DNA of 64,000 bases from Nymphalis io (GCF_905147045.1 NC_065905.1:7068001-7132000), one strand, 5' to 3'; shown: positions 20,316 through 32,490, numbered from the stretch's first letter. The notes: generated by a model not told the origin, from the sequence alone. Numbers and translations: made by a program.

Positions 20316-20353
20316 ACGCTAGAAGACTTTACATACATAAAGTCTTCTAGCGT
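20316..20353. repeat. 16-bp perfect inverted repeat, 6-base loop
   Basis: ACGCTAGAAGACTTTA (20316-20331), loop cataca, then its exact reverse complement (20338-20353). There is no T run or gene end nearby to suggest a terminator. Confidence 0.8.
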
Positions 20354-20661
20354 GAAAATGATCATTGTAAAAGAAATATAGTCTTTAACTTTGATGAAAC
20401 CTGCCTGCCCAGCCTGAATAGTTGATAAAAGTATACAGAATTATTCATTTAAGAATGAAGACTACCTATGGCTACCTAAGATACCTACCTACCTAAGATA
20501 CCTACTACCTATGATACCTGGTTGATATGAATATTGCAGAATACAGCAATCCACGAGTAGGTGGCCTTTATATCTCAGTGAATCTCGATACAAAATCAAT
20601 TCACGCGCTACAAAATTTTACCAGTATTAGAAAAAAAAACATTTTCTTTAACAATTTTCAG

Positions 20662-20822
20662 GTTCAATCAGCCAAACAGCAGGTCCAGCTCTCGGACTCC
20701 TATCTCCCTGTCGCCATGCAAGTGATAGCCCACCTTACGGACCAGATGGCTTTCGAGGTGAAAGATGACGTAACACCGCGTCCCCCGAGACCTACGACCA
20801 AACCAACCACTCAAAAACCACT
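20662..20822 (+). CDS. Gene 2 exon 3: Gln-rich start, Pro/Thr-rich end
   Basis: Acceptor caattttcag, donor CT|GTATGT, entering in phase 0 and leaving in phase 2. It encodes VQSAKQQVQLSDSYLPVAMQ and then an extended, glycosylation-prone segment rich in Pro and Thr (TPRPPRPTTKPTTQKP). The open frame upstream of 20662 is intron. The GTATGT donor, and not the later GTAACT, is chosen because it alone keeps frame with the next exon. Confidence 0.75.
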
Positions 20823-21319
20823 GTATGTAACTTCCGATTCCTTTAGCAACGTATAATAATAACAATTTTAATTATACATAATATATAATAATAACAATTA
20901 TTATTATACATAAGTCAACATAATAATTTAGGAAAATTAAAAATAGTTACTGTATCAATCATGTGTAGAATGGTGGATGAACCAGTCTACCGCTCACCAG
21001 TTTTGCCATCACTGCCACTTATTACACACAGTACTTATGTCATAGTTATTGTAAGATATAAAAATGGTTCACTTCATAAAAATGTTATACTTTCTATAAT
21101 ATCGCTAACATTATTGATAAGTAACAGGTCATTAACACCCTTATTGAGAATTCTCCTCCACTGGAGACACCAAATATATGACGGATCGCAGGTTGTATTT
21201 CTAAAAAATTGAAAATTAAGTTAATATACTGTACAATTCAATTAATAATACAAAATGGATACTTTTGAGACTTCGATTGAGTAGAAGAGGGTTTTCGCAA
21301 ATGATATATTGAATTACAG
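20823..21319 (+). other. Gene 2 intron 3
   Basis: AT-rich; it includes a tandem duplication of about 33 bp (20851-20880 and 20881-20913, 'tataataataacaatt' cores). The open frame at 20961-21212 has no splice support. Confidence 0.55.
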
Positions 21320-21836
21320 AGACGTTACTACACCCTTCCACAAGCCAGGGTTATACGCACCGACATCACCACCCAAGCCATCAGACAGGGTGAAACCAAA
21401 ATCACCACACAATTACGTTCTCCTTCCCCTCGAAAACAATGCTCAATATACAATCATAGAACCCCAAGAGAAGAGAACAGAAGAACCACTACTAGCGGCT
21501 CATAATGAAGAAGTGAAACCAATATTGGAACCACTGCCCAACGTACCCCATCACCTGTTACCTTATCAGACAGATTTGAAAGTATCAAGTCGTTCTGATG
21601 GTTACGACGAAATAAATGAAGAGAACTTGCAATACTTATCACAAAATGTTAGAGACATGCTCAGAATGGCTCATGATCCCGACGATGAAAGGCTTGTTGA
21701 TGTTTGGGAGGGTTTAAGGGCAAATCCAGCTGAAGTGTCTACTAAAGGAAAGCTGTCATCTTCTAACTTGAGACTACTTCTCTTGTACGATCTTCTGAGC
21801 AGAGACGCGAAGAGACAGAAACTATCAGATTACAGT
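21320..21836 (+). CDS. Gene 2 exon 4: main coding exon
   Basis: 517 nt, acceptor gaattacag, donor AGT|GTAAGT; it enters completing the split codon from exon 3 and leaves in phase 0. It encodes a Pro-rich stretch (LYAPTSPPKPSDRVKPKSP), an acidic/Glu-rich centre, and a helical region with NLQYLSQNVRDMLRMAHDPD and then LRLLLLYDLLSRDAKRQKL. GC content is well above the introns. No known domain is recognised. The helical Leu-rich end could mediate protein contacts; this is inference. Confidence 0.8.
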
Positions 21837-23067
21837 GTAAGTATATATTTTATATTTTAATGTCACTTTGTTGTTGTGCTTTTGGCAAATCCGTCTGGGT
21901 AGATAGCACCTACTCATCACTTATTCTAACGCTAAAGCACTACTGAATATGTTGTGTTTGGTTTGAAGAGTGAGCGTAATAAAAGGTACAAGAGACAACG
22001 GCTTAATTTGCAAATTTGGTGCTGCATTGGCGATGGATTGGCTGGTTAATATTTCTTGCAACACCAATTTCCATGGGTGGTAGTGACCACTTACGAGGTA
22101 TTTTATTAGCCAAACCGCTTGCCTGTTATTAATAAATAAAATAAAATAAAAACCTTTAGCGCCAATATAAATATCAATAACAAAATAAGATAACGTTCAA
22201 TAAAAGTCCCTTAAATTCCACATTAATTAGTATTTCTTGGTATAACCTTTATAACAACAATAAAAAAGTAATTTACTTTTGAATTACTTCAGAGACAATA
22301 ACTTTATATTTATGAGGACACACATAAAAATGAAAATTTAGTACCAGCACTTCGTTCTGCTTAAAATCAACTTAATCGGTTATTAGAAGTTGCTTAAATT
22401 CTTCGATCGACTTTAATTTTGTTGTATACTTCACATTAAAGCTCATGTATAAGCTCCATCCCGAGTTTTAGTTCGGTTGAAGTTATTATTTCTTTTGTTA
22501 TTGAATTATTTATTCAAGGTTTCTATGTTTTAAATTGCCCACTAGCAAGTCCTCGGGTGTTGCAGATGTCCCTGGGCATTTTCCTTCAGGTGAGCCTCCA
22601 GCTCGTTTGCCCCCTCTTACTTAAAAAAATGTAAATATTTTATTTTAATACAAATGAAGCAACCAAAACACCTACAAAAATAAATCTGGTGACAAAAATA
22701 CACACTTTCAAACTCTTTTAAACTGTTATGTTTATCTTTGTCTATGTTTAATAAATAAATAATATCCTTCATAATGACATTAAACATCTAATAAATATTA
22801 TTAACTTTATACGAAATCGAGATGTCGAGCCAAAAGTTCACTGGTCTCCATTAAACTCCATTCACTTAATAAAACAGAAACAAGATATTGTCTGTAGATT
22901 TTATTTTAAGCAGACTAATGAGTATCGATACAGGGTCTGAAATCAAATTAAACTCAATTTTGTATATAAAGGCTGATTAAACTATGATGCGTGCTCAGAG
23001 AACTGTCTGTCTGAGCAATTAGTAGACGGATTTTAATGAAATATAATATGTACTTATTTTATGTTAG
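21837..23067 (+). other. Gene 2 intron 4
   Basis: Holds a degenerate family A copy (21874-22135) and the end of another repeat near 22555-22630 ('ccttcaggtgagcctccagc'). The rest is AT-rich. Confidence 0.5.
21874..22135 (+). repeat. Poly(A) retroposon family A, degenerate
   Basis: 'aaatccgtctgggtagatag', 'gtgctgcattggcgatg' and 'gtagtgaccacttacg' follow the family A order; no A tail survives. Confidence 0.6.
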
Positions 23068-23154
23068 GCTGAACGTGATAAACTCAAAAACAAAGAACGG
23101 ATTTTCATACGGTTTTCCCTGATGGACGGAGTGATTCATGAGGAAGATTTAGGT
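23068..23154 (+). CDS. Gene 2 exon 5 (probable)
   Basis: After ttatgttag the frame reads AERDKLKNKERIFIRF and ends MDGVIHEEDLG before GTAATC. That keeps phase 0 on both sides and continues the charged helical pattern of exon 4. A competing donor, TTAG|GTGTAA, would break frame with exon 6 unless another exon is present, so the exact 3' end is uncertain. Confidence 0.5.
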
Positions 23155-23299
23155 GTAATCATCATATTCATCAAAGTAAAAATTGTGTTAATTGGCTTAA
23201 GTATGATGATAGTTATAGATATCGAAAAATATACACCGATTGGAAACTTTACTGACGTGCGCTGCTGTTTACGCAGATAATTAAATACTATTTGTATTA

Positions 23300-23339
23300 A
23301 GGATCCATATAAAAATATAAATTTTTATATGGATCCTTT
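23300..23339. repeat. 18-bp perfect inverted repeat, 4-base loop
   Basis: AAGGATCCATATAAAAAT, loop ataa, and its exact reverse complement. One of several perfect hairpins in the non-coding DNA of this window. Confidence 0.8.
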
Positions 23340-23390
23340 TTCTACCCGTGTGAGATCGGGTCAGGTAGTATTAAATAAATCACAGATATA

Positions 23391-23588
23391 TTGCAAGTAT
23401 GTAACGAATTAGATAGTTCAAGGCCGCAATCAATACATTTTATTGTTGTTTTCTTGGCTCGGTTTATGGGTATTTTAATGGCCAATGATCTCGTTCCGGC
23501 TGAAGGTCACAAGGGATTTGCAGAGGCTTATATCTTTTGGATCAATTACTTGAAACAGGATTATCGCGCCAAACTTATATATTTATAA
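23391..23588 (+). other. Unassigned open frame, GC-richer than the intron around it
   Basis: 65 codons (start not an ATG) including FIVVFLARFMGILMANDL and then FAEAYIFWINYLKQDYR. The block 23415-23575 has more balanced composition than its flanks. It could be a missed exon, an old coding fragment or part of a transposon. I recognise no family, and I see no clean acceptor/donor pair that would put it in gene 2. Confidence 0.25.
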
Positions 23589-24498
23589 GGAAGGTCATTA
23601 AAAATGTAAAAATATGTTTTTTTCTATTGGTTCATTGATCTACGTAAATAATACGTTTATTTTTAATAAACTTGTTTCGTCTCATACATATACAATGATA
23701 TTACTAATGATACCACCATTAGTAATATAATTTGTTATATATAAATTGTAGATAATAAATATAAATAATTGTATAATTTTAAATGTCACAATCGAAACAT
23801 ATAAATGTATAAATTGTTTCTAAATTCAAATATATTCCAGTGTCTATTATTTTGTATATTGTTTTAATTTAAATTTTATTTTTATTTTATCAAATTGAGC
23901 AATTTACATGCAAAAGAAATATTATTCAATATTTAAATGAACAAGCTACCATTGATTAAGAACGTATATTAAAGGGATCTGCTATTAAAAATAATATTAT
24001 ATACTTAGTTTTTTTTGTATCCTACTAGCTACGCGCTCCAGCTTCGCACGGATAAACTAGAGGTCTACATAAAAAGTTTATATTAAAGGAAATCACCAAA
24101 GTTCAACAATCATAATCGTATACCGGGATGAAGCTTAGGATTTTAATTTTATCATTATTTCTGTAGGTATTTATCAAAGTACTTTTTTAAAAGACATTTC
24201 TAAAACACAATATTTAATACTTTTAAAAAACAAAAAAAACAACGGTTTTTTTTACATGACGTTATTGCCAGACTCTTGAAAATTAAATCGAATAAAATCA
24301 CTTTTATGAATTTTATTTCAATTCTAAAGAAACATTCAATATGCATAATATATACTGTACATGTCTTGATATATTATATTAATTTATCATACAACTATTA
24401 TAAATCATGACGATTAGTATTATAGTATTGATCGAATTTTTATTATGTAACTAATATTAGGAAATCGACAAATTCTGAGTGAACAAAACAACAAAAAC

Positions 24499-24673
24499 GT
24501 TGTCAAGGGCTATTTGTCGTTTTAGTTGGTTATTATTATTATTTAATGTAAATAATGATTTCTTTTTTGTTTTTTGTTTAATTTTAATTATAAAGTCAAA
24601 TATTTATTTGTGCATTCAATTTAAAAATGTCATTTTTACTTCCAGTCTGTAAGAGTAGTTTATAAAAAAAACA
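24499..24673 (+). repeat. Intronic direct duplication, copy 1
   Basis: Near-identical to 24956-25131: both run from 'gttgtcaaggnctatttgtc' to 'ttccagtctgtaagagtagt', with small indels. The offset is about 457-464 bp. Confidence 0.75.
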
Positions 24674-24955
24674 AACCAAGATATACTTACATATTTAAAA
24701 TAATAATATAAATAATATTGATTTTTTTTATTACTAGCTACTCCAGGCATTTTTACAGGGGTTAAGCATGCTGCGTGTAGTGTGATATGTCGTAGTTTGA
24801 TAATATATAGAATTCTTAAAAATCTTAAACGGAATGTATCAATTTCTTGCGCCGGAATATATTACAAAAAAAAAAGAAAATCACGTCATCACCCGTCACA
24901 GAAGATGTATATTACTTTTTGGCGCGAAGTGTGGGTGCTTCGAACATACAATTAC

Positions 24956-25131
24956 GTTGTCAAGGACTATTTGTCGTTTTAGTTGATTATTTTATTATTT
25001 AATGTAAATAATGATTTTTTTTGTTATTTCTTTAATTTTAATTATATATAAGTCAAATATTTAAGTTAATACACAATATTCAATTTAAAAATGTAATTTT
25101 TACTTCCAGTCTGTAAGAGTAGTTTATAAAA
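24956..25131 (+). repeat. Intronic direct duplication, copy 2
   Basis: Second copy, about 120 bp before the last exon of gene 2. Both copies hold a 'tacttccag|tctgtaaga' segment that looks like an acceptor next to a donor. Confidence 0.75.
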
Positions 25132-25254
25132 TTTTTAATTTTCTGACTACATAGTTTTTTTTCGAATCGCCTGGTAGATCGTAAGGGTCGTGCTCTAACA
25201 AACTTTCTCCCTTCAAATACTGATTTATTTTCAACGAACGTCTACGTTTTCCAG

Positions 25255-25473
25255 GGTTTCTCACCAGATGTAATGAAGACCCTCGTAGATTCATCAGACG
25301 CCGGAGCCAGGGCTCAACTGAGCATGGCCTTGTCAAAAATGGTGGAACGACACGATTGCGGCCACGAATACGCCAACAATCGGGCCAAGGAAATGGTCGT
25401 TGAATTGGCCAAAGATGAATCACTTCTATCATCAGAGTTGAGATATTTACAGCCTCTAGTTTATAGATTCTAA
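25255..25473 (+). CDS. Gene 2 exon 6: C-terminus
   Basis: Acceptor tacgttttccag, then GFSPDVMKTLVDSSDAGARA, a charged helical segment with two Cys-free stretches around HDCGHEYANN, ending YLQPLVYRF and TAA at 25471-25473. GC-rich relative to its flanks. ATTAAA at 25506-25511 is a candidate polyadenylation signal. Confidence 0.75.
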   Translation, partial: GFSPDVMKTLVDSSDAGARAQLSMALSKMVERHDCGHEYANNRAKEMVVELAKDESLLSSELRYLQPLVYRF

Positions 25474-25689
25474 AATATGAAGTCTGAAATGCGCCTTATA
25501 TAACAATTAAATATAATTATGGTATTTTAATATATGAGGATTTTATTTATCCCCTATCGTTTAAGTATTTTTAATGTTTAATACATTTAGGCTTTTATAG
25601 GCTTTTGATGAACATTAATTTATTTAATATTTAACACCTGAACATATATTTATATCAAATTAATATGTATATAATTATTTACATCAGAC

Positions 25690-25990
25690 ACTACCGAGGG
25701 CTCTGATGAGGACGATAGCCGGGATGGCATTGCATAGTACTGTACGTAATAGCGAGGAATGCGAGGAGTTGAGATCACGTTTGCCCCCTGAGGAGAGTTT
25801 CGCCGAGCCTCGAGCAGAGCACAAAACGGGAGGGGCATCTGCTACGTTATATGACACGATCTTGCAGCCACTCCGATTTGTGCCGTAACGGTAGTGGTTT
25901 TAGTGTGTGGTGTAACCACATAACCCGGTTGTCTCCCAAGTGACCCGGCCACTTTCTGAATGTATCCACAACGTGGAAAAAAAACCACAG
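25690..25990 (+). repeat. GC-rich remnant, possibly the 3' end of an R1-like LINE
   Basis: A small open frame (ALMRTIAGMALH ... ending LRFVP) followed by 'gtagtggttttagtgtgtgg' and 'accacataacccggttgtct'. The 'ggttttagtg' motif recurs at 61164 and 62021. Composition differs sharply from the flanks. The clade is a guess. Confidence 0.35.
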
Positions 25991-26187
25991 TTGTGACGCA
26001 TAGACCAAGACCAAGCAAAGCTTAACATATTTCTCCTTGTGCTCGGCGGTGAAACTTATTTTTCACTATGCCGAGGTGGGAGGCATGAGGTGTATAAGAA
26101 GACCTTGGCACATAGTGAGAATTACAAACATTTACTATTTTATATCATAAGCGAAGTGGTAGAACGATTATTGGCCTCGCAATTAAA

Positions 26188-26475
26188 TTTTTTTATAGAA
26201 TAGAAAGGCGGACGAGCATTTAGGCCACCTGATGGTAAGTCACCAACACCCATAGACATTGGCATTGTAAGAAATGTTAATCATCGCTTACATCACCAAT
26301 GCGCCACCAACCTTGGGAACTAAGATGTTATGTCCCTTGTGCCTGTAATTACACTGGCTCACTCACCCTCCAAACCGGAACACAACAATACCAAGTACTG
26401 CTGTTTTGCGGTAGAATATCTGATGAGTGGGTGGTACCTAACCAGACGAGCTTGCACAAACCTCTGTCACCAGAA
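26188..26475 (-). mobile_element. Poly(A) retroposon family A, nearly full length
   Basis: T-rich start, then 'ggcggacgagcatttaggcc' through 'gggtggtacctaaccagacg' to 'cttgcacaaacctctgtcac'. The open frames across it (26299-26538) are repeat-derived. Confidence 0.8.
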
Positions 26476-26814
26476 TATCTTCAAGCAATCAAATACACAG
26501 CGCTACCTAGTTCTACCCCAAACAATACGAGTACTTAATTAAAATAACATCGATGAAGATATATTACGTAGGAAATTAAAAAAACTTTTTAGACAATCTG
26601 CGTTGTGGTAACTTAAAATCTTGTAAAATATTTAAAAGTCCTTGTAAAAGCCTTTTGGTTTTTATTTTAATAAATATAATAATTTTAGTAAAAAAAAACC
26701 TCACTGTTTAAGTAATGCTTGCATGTTTTTTTTATTTTAGCCTATTGGTCGTGTTATAAAATTGTATTAACTTTTATTATTTAAGTAAATTTATCTTCTT
26801 TTACCTTTTACTGC

Positions 26815-27001
26815 ACTGAATGTAGCGTTTGTGTTGGCAGCATATGTACAAGGCGTAGACTGAAAAGCAGCCTAGCTGAGGCTACCTTTTCACCAAATTA
26901 TCAAATATCATACTGTTAACTCTTTTTTTATGGTTTTGTACCTTATTTTTTTTGTCTTAGTTTCTTTTTGGTGAATAAAGTTATTTATTATTATTATTAT
27001 T
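26815..27001 (+). repeat. Retroelement tail family H ending in (TTA)n
   Basis: 'aagcagcctagctgaggcta' followed by a T-rich stretch and 'gtgaataaagttatttatta' running into (TTA)n. A common lepidopteran 3' terminus type; class unknown. Confidence 0.45.
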
Positions 27002-28377
27002 AAATGCTAAAAAATGAACTAAGAAGAAAGAACGTTAAAAGGAACAGAATTACGACGATAGCAGAATTTTACAATATATATTTCACGTAAAGCAAAAGTT
27101 TAGATTCAGATTATATTTATTGTAGAATAATCTAGTAAGACTAGGATCACATAACTTGCGGGAGCTGGCGGAAACGAGCGCTTATTTATGGAGCCACTTT
27201 CGTATAACTGCACCCTACTGACATATCTTGGCCAGTTTGTATTGCCTTGCTGTTGCGACCAAGGAAAATAAGACTTTATTTATTTTAATACATTCGTTCT
27301 CATATCCTATTTTAAATGAACTTACCTTATCATTCAAACATTCAAACTAGGGTTATATCACGGAATCATAGCGTTCGATAATGCAACGCGTTGAATTTTT
27401 ATCGATAAAGTGAAGCTGGAATAATTAATAATATTATGAACACTTAAGGTTCATTTAGTAATAAAATTACTGATACATTAGTCCTTATTGTTCCTAACAT
27501 CTAGTCCTGGCTCATTGGGGAATAGAGGTAACATCAATATTTTAATTGATTTGTATAATATATAACAAAAATATATTTTTTTATATTTTACGTAACATTT
27601 ACCTCTACTTATTACGATACCTCTACTTTATTGAATACTTCAAAACTTTAAACGTTTCTTAATATATAAGGATTTTATACATTAATTTTTAACCCTATCA
27701 CGGGTTTTTTATATTCGCTAACGAGATTCACCCTTAAAAACTTGAACATCGTAAATATTCTAGGAGCAAGTTGTTACGTTGTAACGCTTCGAAATTTGAG
27801 CTCTATGTTAACGTAGTTCCTGAAAAGTTAATTATTGTTTTCTATTTATACAAAAAACTTTTTATTCTTAACAATAAAATATTACAGTTCAAGTATATTA
27901 TTATACATTTAATTATTTAAAAAAACTGTAATTTTCTTTATGAGAATAGAAAAAAATTAATTAAGATCAGTATTAACAAAATGAAACGATTACGTGTCGA
28001 AAGGATTATTAAAAAAAAAACAGCAACCAAGGCATATATTATAATATTGAAATTGGCTTTCATTTCACATTTATGTTTATGATGGGATTTGATTATGCTG
28101 TATGTTTCCCAATAAATAAATAATTTTACGTTTTGTAAAATAAGCTTTTTAACAACTTCAAATTAGTTAATTACAAATGTCAATTTCAAATAAACCCTTT
28201 ATTTGTGAATCCAATTAACGAATAGCAATAAAATCCAATCACACGTAAATGTTGAAGAGGAACGGATTAAAATATTTATCATTGACAATTCAATTTTTGT
28301 TAGCAATTTCCTAATGGCAGCACTTCAATTAGCGTATTCGAATGAATTACGCAATTCTGGCAAAATGTTGTACTTCC

Positions 28378-28670
28378 GACCGAGGCCCAGTGGTAAGAAC
28401 GCGTGAATCTTAACCAATGATCGTGGGTTCAAACCCGGGCAAGCGCCACTAAATTTTCATGTGCTTAATTTTTTATTATAATTCATCTCGTGAGAGAAAA
28501 CATCGTGAGGAAACCTGCATGTGTCTAATTTCACTGAATTTCTGCCACATATGTATTCCACCAACCCGCAATGAAGCAGAGTGGTGGAATAAGCTCTAAA
28601 CCTTCTCCTGAAGAAGGGAGAGGAGGCCTTAGCCCAGCAGTGGGACATTCACAGGCTGTTACTGTACTAT
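28378..28670 (+). mobile_element. tRNA-derived SINE family B, full length
   Basis: Head 'cgaggcccagtggtaagaac' and B box 'gtgggttcaaacccgggc', body and 'cagcagtgggacattcacag' tail. The reverse-strand open frame at 28457-28648 is repeat-derived. Confidence 0.85.
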
Positions 28671-28687
28671 GGTATTTTGTGTTAGGG

Positions 28688-28969
28688 TTTGTTCATGGAT
28701 AGGTACCACCCACGCATCATATATTGTATCGCTAAACAGCAAGGCTTAGTATTGTACCGTTCCGGTTTGAAGGGTGAGTGAGCCAGTTTTACTGTAGGCA
28801 CGAGGGACGAAGGGACATAACACCTTAGTTCCCAAGCTTAGTTGCGCATTCAAGATGTAAGGAACGGTTACTATTTTTTAAAGCCCCAATGTCTTTGGGC
28901 GGTGGTGACTACTTACCATCAGGTGGCCCATTTGCTCGTCCCACCCACTTTGTATAAAAAAAATGTGGT
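28688..28969 (+). mobile_element. Poly(A) retroposon family A, 5'-trimmed
   Basis: 'ggataggtaccacccacgca' to 'catcaggtggcccatttgct' and a short A tail after 'ttgtataaaaaaa'. Confidence 0.75.
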
Positions 28970-31936
28970 TTATTATATTTCCTTCACCTAATGCGCTCCG
29001 TGCTTTTCACCTTCTTACGTTCACTATTTTATGCATACGTAATATTCTAGCATATTTGAAGTATTTAAGTTCAGATAACATTGTGTAGATGTTGTATTTG
29101 TACTACTTGTGGATACAGCAGACAAATCATTCAATGACTATGCGATTCTAAATCAAATAAAATGACTTAAGTAAATTAAACAAAAAAAAATCAGCAACGC
29201 AAAATTGTCTCGATTAAACTTAAAAAAATTATAAAGGATCGATCGTCGATTCGTCACAATAGGTAGTCGTTAATTGCTCGACATCCAAAAATATCGATTA
29301 GTTTTCTAATATTCCGTAAAATGAATATTCTGAAAAAACCAAACCAAAAAATATAACATTGTTCAGTGTCAGCAACCTTTACTCAGTTTTCAAAATACAC
29401 ACGAATGTAGCTTTTTGAAGTTATTGAAAAAATTAAATCGCTCGACGGTCCCCTGTCACCCTATATCATACACGTCATCGCAAGAACAAATTGTGGTGCG
29501 AACCTAAACGACATATCGAAATCGTGAACAGAGCTATTTATCAAAATCTTATATACAATTGTCTATGACACTATTGTGTAACATCATCATATACTAGTAT
29601 ATAATAAATTAGTTATAATCTATGTATAGCTAAGACAGCCAGATGATATAGTATATTGACCCCATGTATATATAATCACACTATACATATACATATATAC
29701 GTGTACTATAAAGTATGACGTCACAAATATGTCTTCTGAATAGTTCCAATGAAAATTGGAAATATATGTATGAATATTTTGAATTCTTTGTTCTTATTTA
29801 TATATAAAGGACATTTCTACACTTAAAAGTTAATTTAAAAAGCATCTATTATAACATGTAATCGAATTCAATTACAAATTGTATAGAAACCTGTATTTTT
29901 GAAAATATTTTTATTAGGTACAGTTTATTTTAAAAGCTGACATAATGTAATCAAATAAATTTACCGTTCATATTTTTTATTATATTAGACGCCAGGATTC
30001 TGATTCTGTATGACGAAAATCCCTTAGATGGCCAAAATAAGCCTTTATTAATGGTTACTTATTATAGAAATACGAAGCTTCAAAGGATTAGTGATTTCGT
30101 CTGGGCATTGGTGAATTATCAGCACTTATTGACTGTACTTTGGATATGATTTAACAAAGCTAAAAGAAGCGTCAAACTATTGCTTGTGCAAAAAGTCGTA
30201 TGTGAAAATTAAATTTCAATTTTAAATTATTTTATTGATAAATTTCATGCTGTAAATATCGTTATACAATAGTTACCATAAATAGCACAAGGAAGAAAGG
30301 AATAGATAATTCGCCTTTAAATTATTTTGTGAAGTAAAACATTTTTACATAAAAAATAGCACAAAAATAATACTGTTTTATTTATTAAAATAATACAAAC
30401 ATCTACTGTGTAATAGGAGTCCTAAAAGATAAGATTTTTCAGACAAATTCTCGACTTTCATTCCATTAGTAAATCGAAGGATTATTTACTTCGTTTCGCG
30501 TTAGGTGAACACTTTGCCGGTGCCCGCTTGGATAAGTCGAAAGTGAGCATATATTGGATAAGTTTTTTATTCAAAATACTTTACTATTTTTTAGCAAAAT
30601 GGTTCCACAATACGACATACATTTTAATTGATGGTTGCATACTGAACTGTAGTTTCTAGCATGTCTTGGCATAGGATAACATCAGTTTTGCGCTTATATA
30701 ATATTTTTCATAGCATATCAATATTTTTGCTTTTCCTATTATGTAATTAACTGGAAAAAAAAGTATTGTTTATTGTAGAACAGTAACCAAGTACGTGGTA
30801 TCTCAAAATAAAGACCAGCATAAGTTCTTTTTCTATACTACATAAAGTTAAAACATACAAGAAAAAAACAAAATTTGTACTTTAACACAAAAGACTTACT
30901 ATAGCATCGTTAATAGCTTTTTTTCGTCGGTTCTTCTAATGATTAATGATATTAATGCTATATTGAATAAATAATTATGTCTTCGACTTTGAATTTTAAG
31001 ACAAATTGAATTTTTGTTCTCTAAGTGATGGCACATTTCCTGTGTCAATTTCCACTAAAAGCCAATACTTCACGTCGTCAAACACTTCCATTCGCTTTGT
31101 GAAAAGTGAACTTGATATTGCTAATGTAAAGAAAACGTTTCCTTTGAAATCAGATGGCGATACGCGTGACTTCTTTAGTCACATTACGAACACATTTTTA
31201 AGGCATTGATATAAATGGCCTTTCTGAGGTAAGGTACTTCAAACTTTTTCACTTAAGCATAGTTGCGCTTACTTATAATTTATAATTGATTTTATCTTTA
31301 TTATAATCAAATTTAGAGTAGTATTTTTAATGTTGAGGTCATGTGAGTTCAGCGACGTATTATGTGTTTCCAGGCGGCAAGAAAGCATAATACCTTTTGA
31401 TAAGCTTCAAGCTTTATTATAATGACAACTAGGAATAGAGAATATGTCCTGGCATCTTTAAGTACATACTATTATTTGACAAAAAGTCAAAGTTATAAAT
31501 TACACATTATACATATTCAAAAACCAGAGTATTATAAATGAAAATATGCTGTGGAAACGTTGAACTTTTTTCATATTTAATTCTATATCTGTGGTATAAA
31601 TGTGAACACCAAACTTGTTTTAGAATGACAAAATAAATCTTAATATACCCAATGTTAAGATTTATTTTCTGATTCAAGACATATATTATTTTTAGACGGC
31701 AAATCGCCCCAGCTCAAAGCCCAGACAGCAATAAACATGACATGTCTGGACAGGATATTTGCTCTCCACGATTAAATGTGAATGATTTTATTTTATTGCT
31801 TTGTGTTAAAAGAATACTAGGTTTATTTGTATGGATATTGTAAAAATACTTTCTTTATTTAATTAATTTTATATTATTGCAGAAAGTGTTTGGCTTAGTT
31901 TTTAATATACGAAATAATAATATAATATAATAATAT

Positions 31937-32206
31937 CGTGGGACATTTTTCACACACGGCCATCTGATCCCAAATTAAGCTTGTACAGAGCATGTACTAT
32001 GGAAACCAGACAACTGATATACTACATATACCATTTTTCTTTTGTAAATATATACTTATATAGATAAATACACCCAGACTCAAAAAAAAACAGACATGTT
32101 CATGCACATAAATATCTGTCCTGGGTGTTTAAGGCAACACAATAAGGCCCACAACCTTCGGTGTTTAAGGCAAGCGTCCACCAACCACGCCAACCGGCTC
32201 GTCAAA
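31937..32206 (-). mobile_element. tRNA-derived SINE family D, inverted copy
   Basis: (TTA)n at 31915-31936, then 'gggacatttttcacacacgg', 'aattaagcttgtacagagca', and the tRNA-like head 'ccaaccacgccaaccggctc'. The head carries an extra 'ggtgtttaaggca' duplication relative to the copy at 17797. Confidence 0.7.
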
Positions 32207-32296
32207 TAATTCATTATATCATGACTAATTCGTTACTGTGAAACGATTCGTCTTCGGAACCAAATTCCTATTTAAGTAAGTAGAAAATCTAGTTAC

Positions 32297-32490
32297 TTGG
32301 TGAAAGGGCTTTGTGCAAACCCCTCTGGTTATACATCACCAAGTCGTTACATATCCTACCGTTAAATGGCAAACCTTAGTATTGTTGTGGTGCGGTGGTA
32401 AGGGTGAGTGCGCATTTTAACTACAGGTACAAGGGTACAATCTACTCCCAAGGTTGATGGCGCATTGGCTGTCTAAGGGATTGTTGTTGT
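32297..32490 (+). repeat. Poly(A) retroposon family A, degenerate
   Basis: 'agggctttgtgcaaacccct', 'gtgagtgcgcattttaacta' and 'aaggttgatggcgcattggc' in family order; the 3' end is lost. Confidence 0.6.

Larger units (their letters stand above)
17268..20661 (+). other. Gene 2 intron 2
   Basis: Contains a family E fragment, a full SINE D, a SINE B 3' fragment, a head-to-head pair of SINE C copies, a 16-bp inverted repeat at 20316-20353 and an imperfect 'acctaagat' tandem at 20462-20520. The sequence 18375-19190 shows only AT-rich DNA and an AT microsatellite near 18890-18903. The open frame at 18040-18387 is the SINE D tail plus low-complexity DNA. Confidence 0.5.
23155..25254 (+). other. Gene 2 intron 5
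   Basis: Contains a near-perfect palindrome at 23300-23339, a GC-richer open frame at 23391-23588, an ancient repeat end near 24025-24065 ('gctccagcttcgcacggata') and a direct duplication of about 175 bp (24499-24673 and 24956-25131). Confidence 0.5.

Noticed and set aside
20316..20353. Hairpin as a terminator or microRNA precursor
   Set aside because: The stem is only 16 bp with a 6-base loop, too short for a miRNA precursor, and no gene ends there.
26299..26542. Open frames beginning MRHQPWELR and MSLVPVITL
   Set aside because: The same peptides recur at other family A copies (13501-13863, 39186-39440); they are retroposon-derived.
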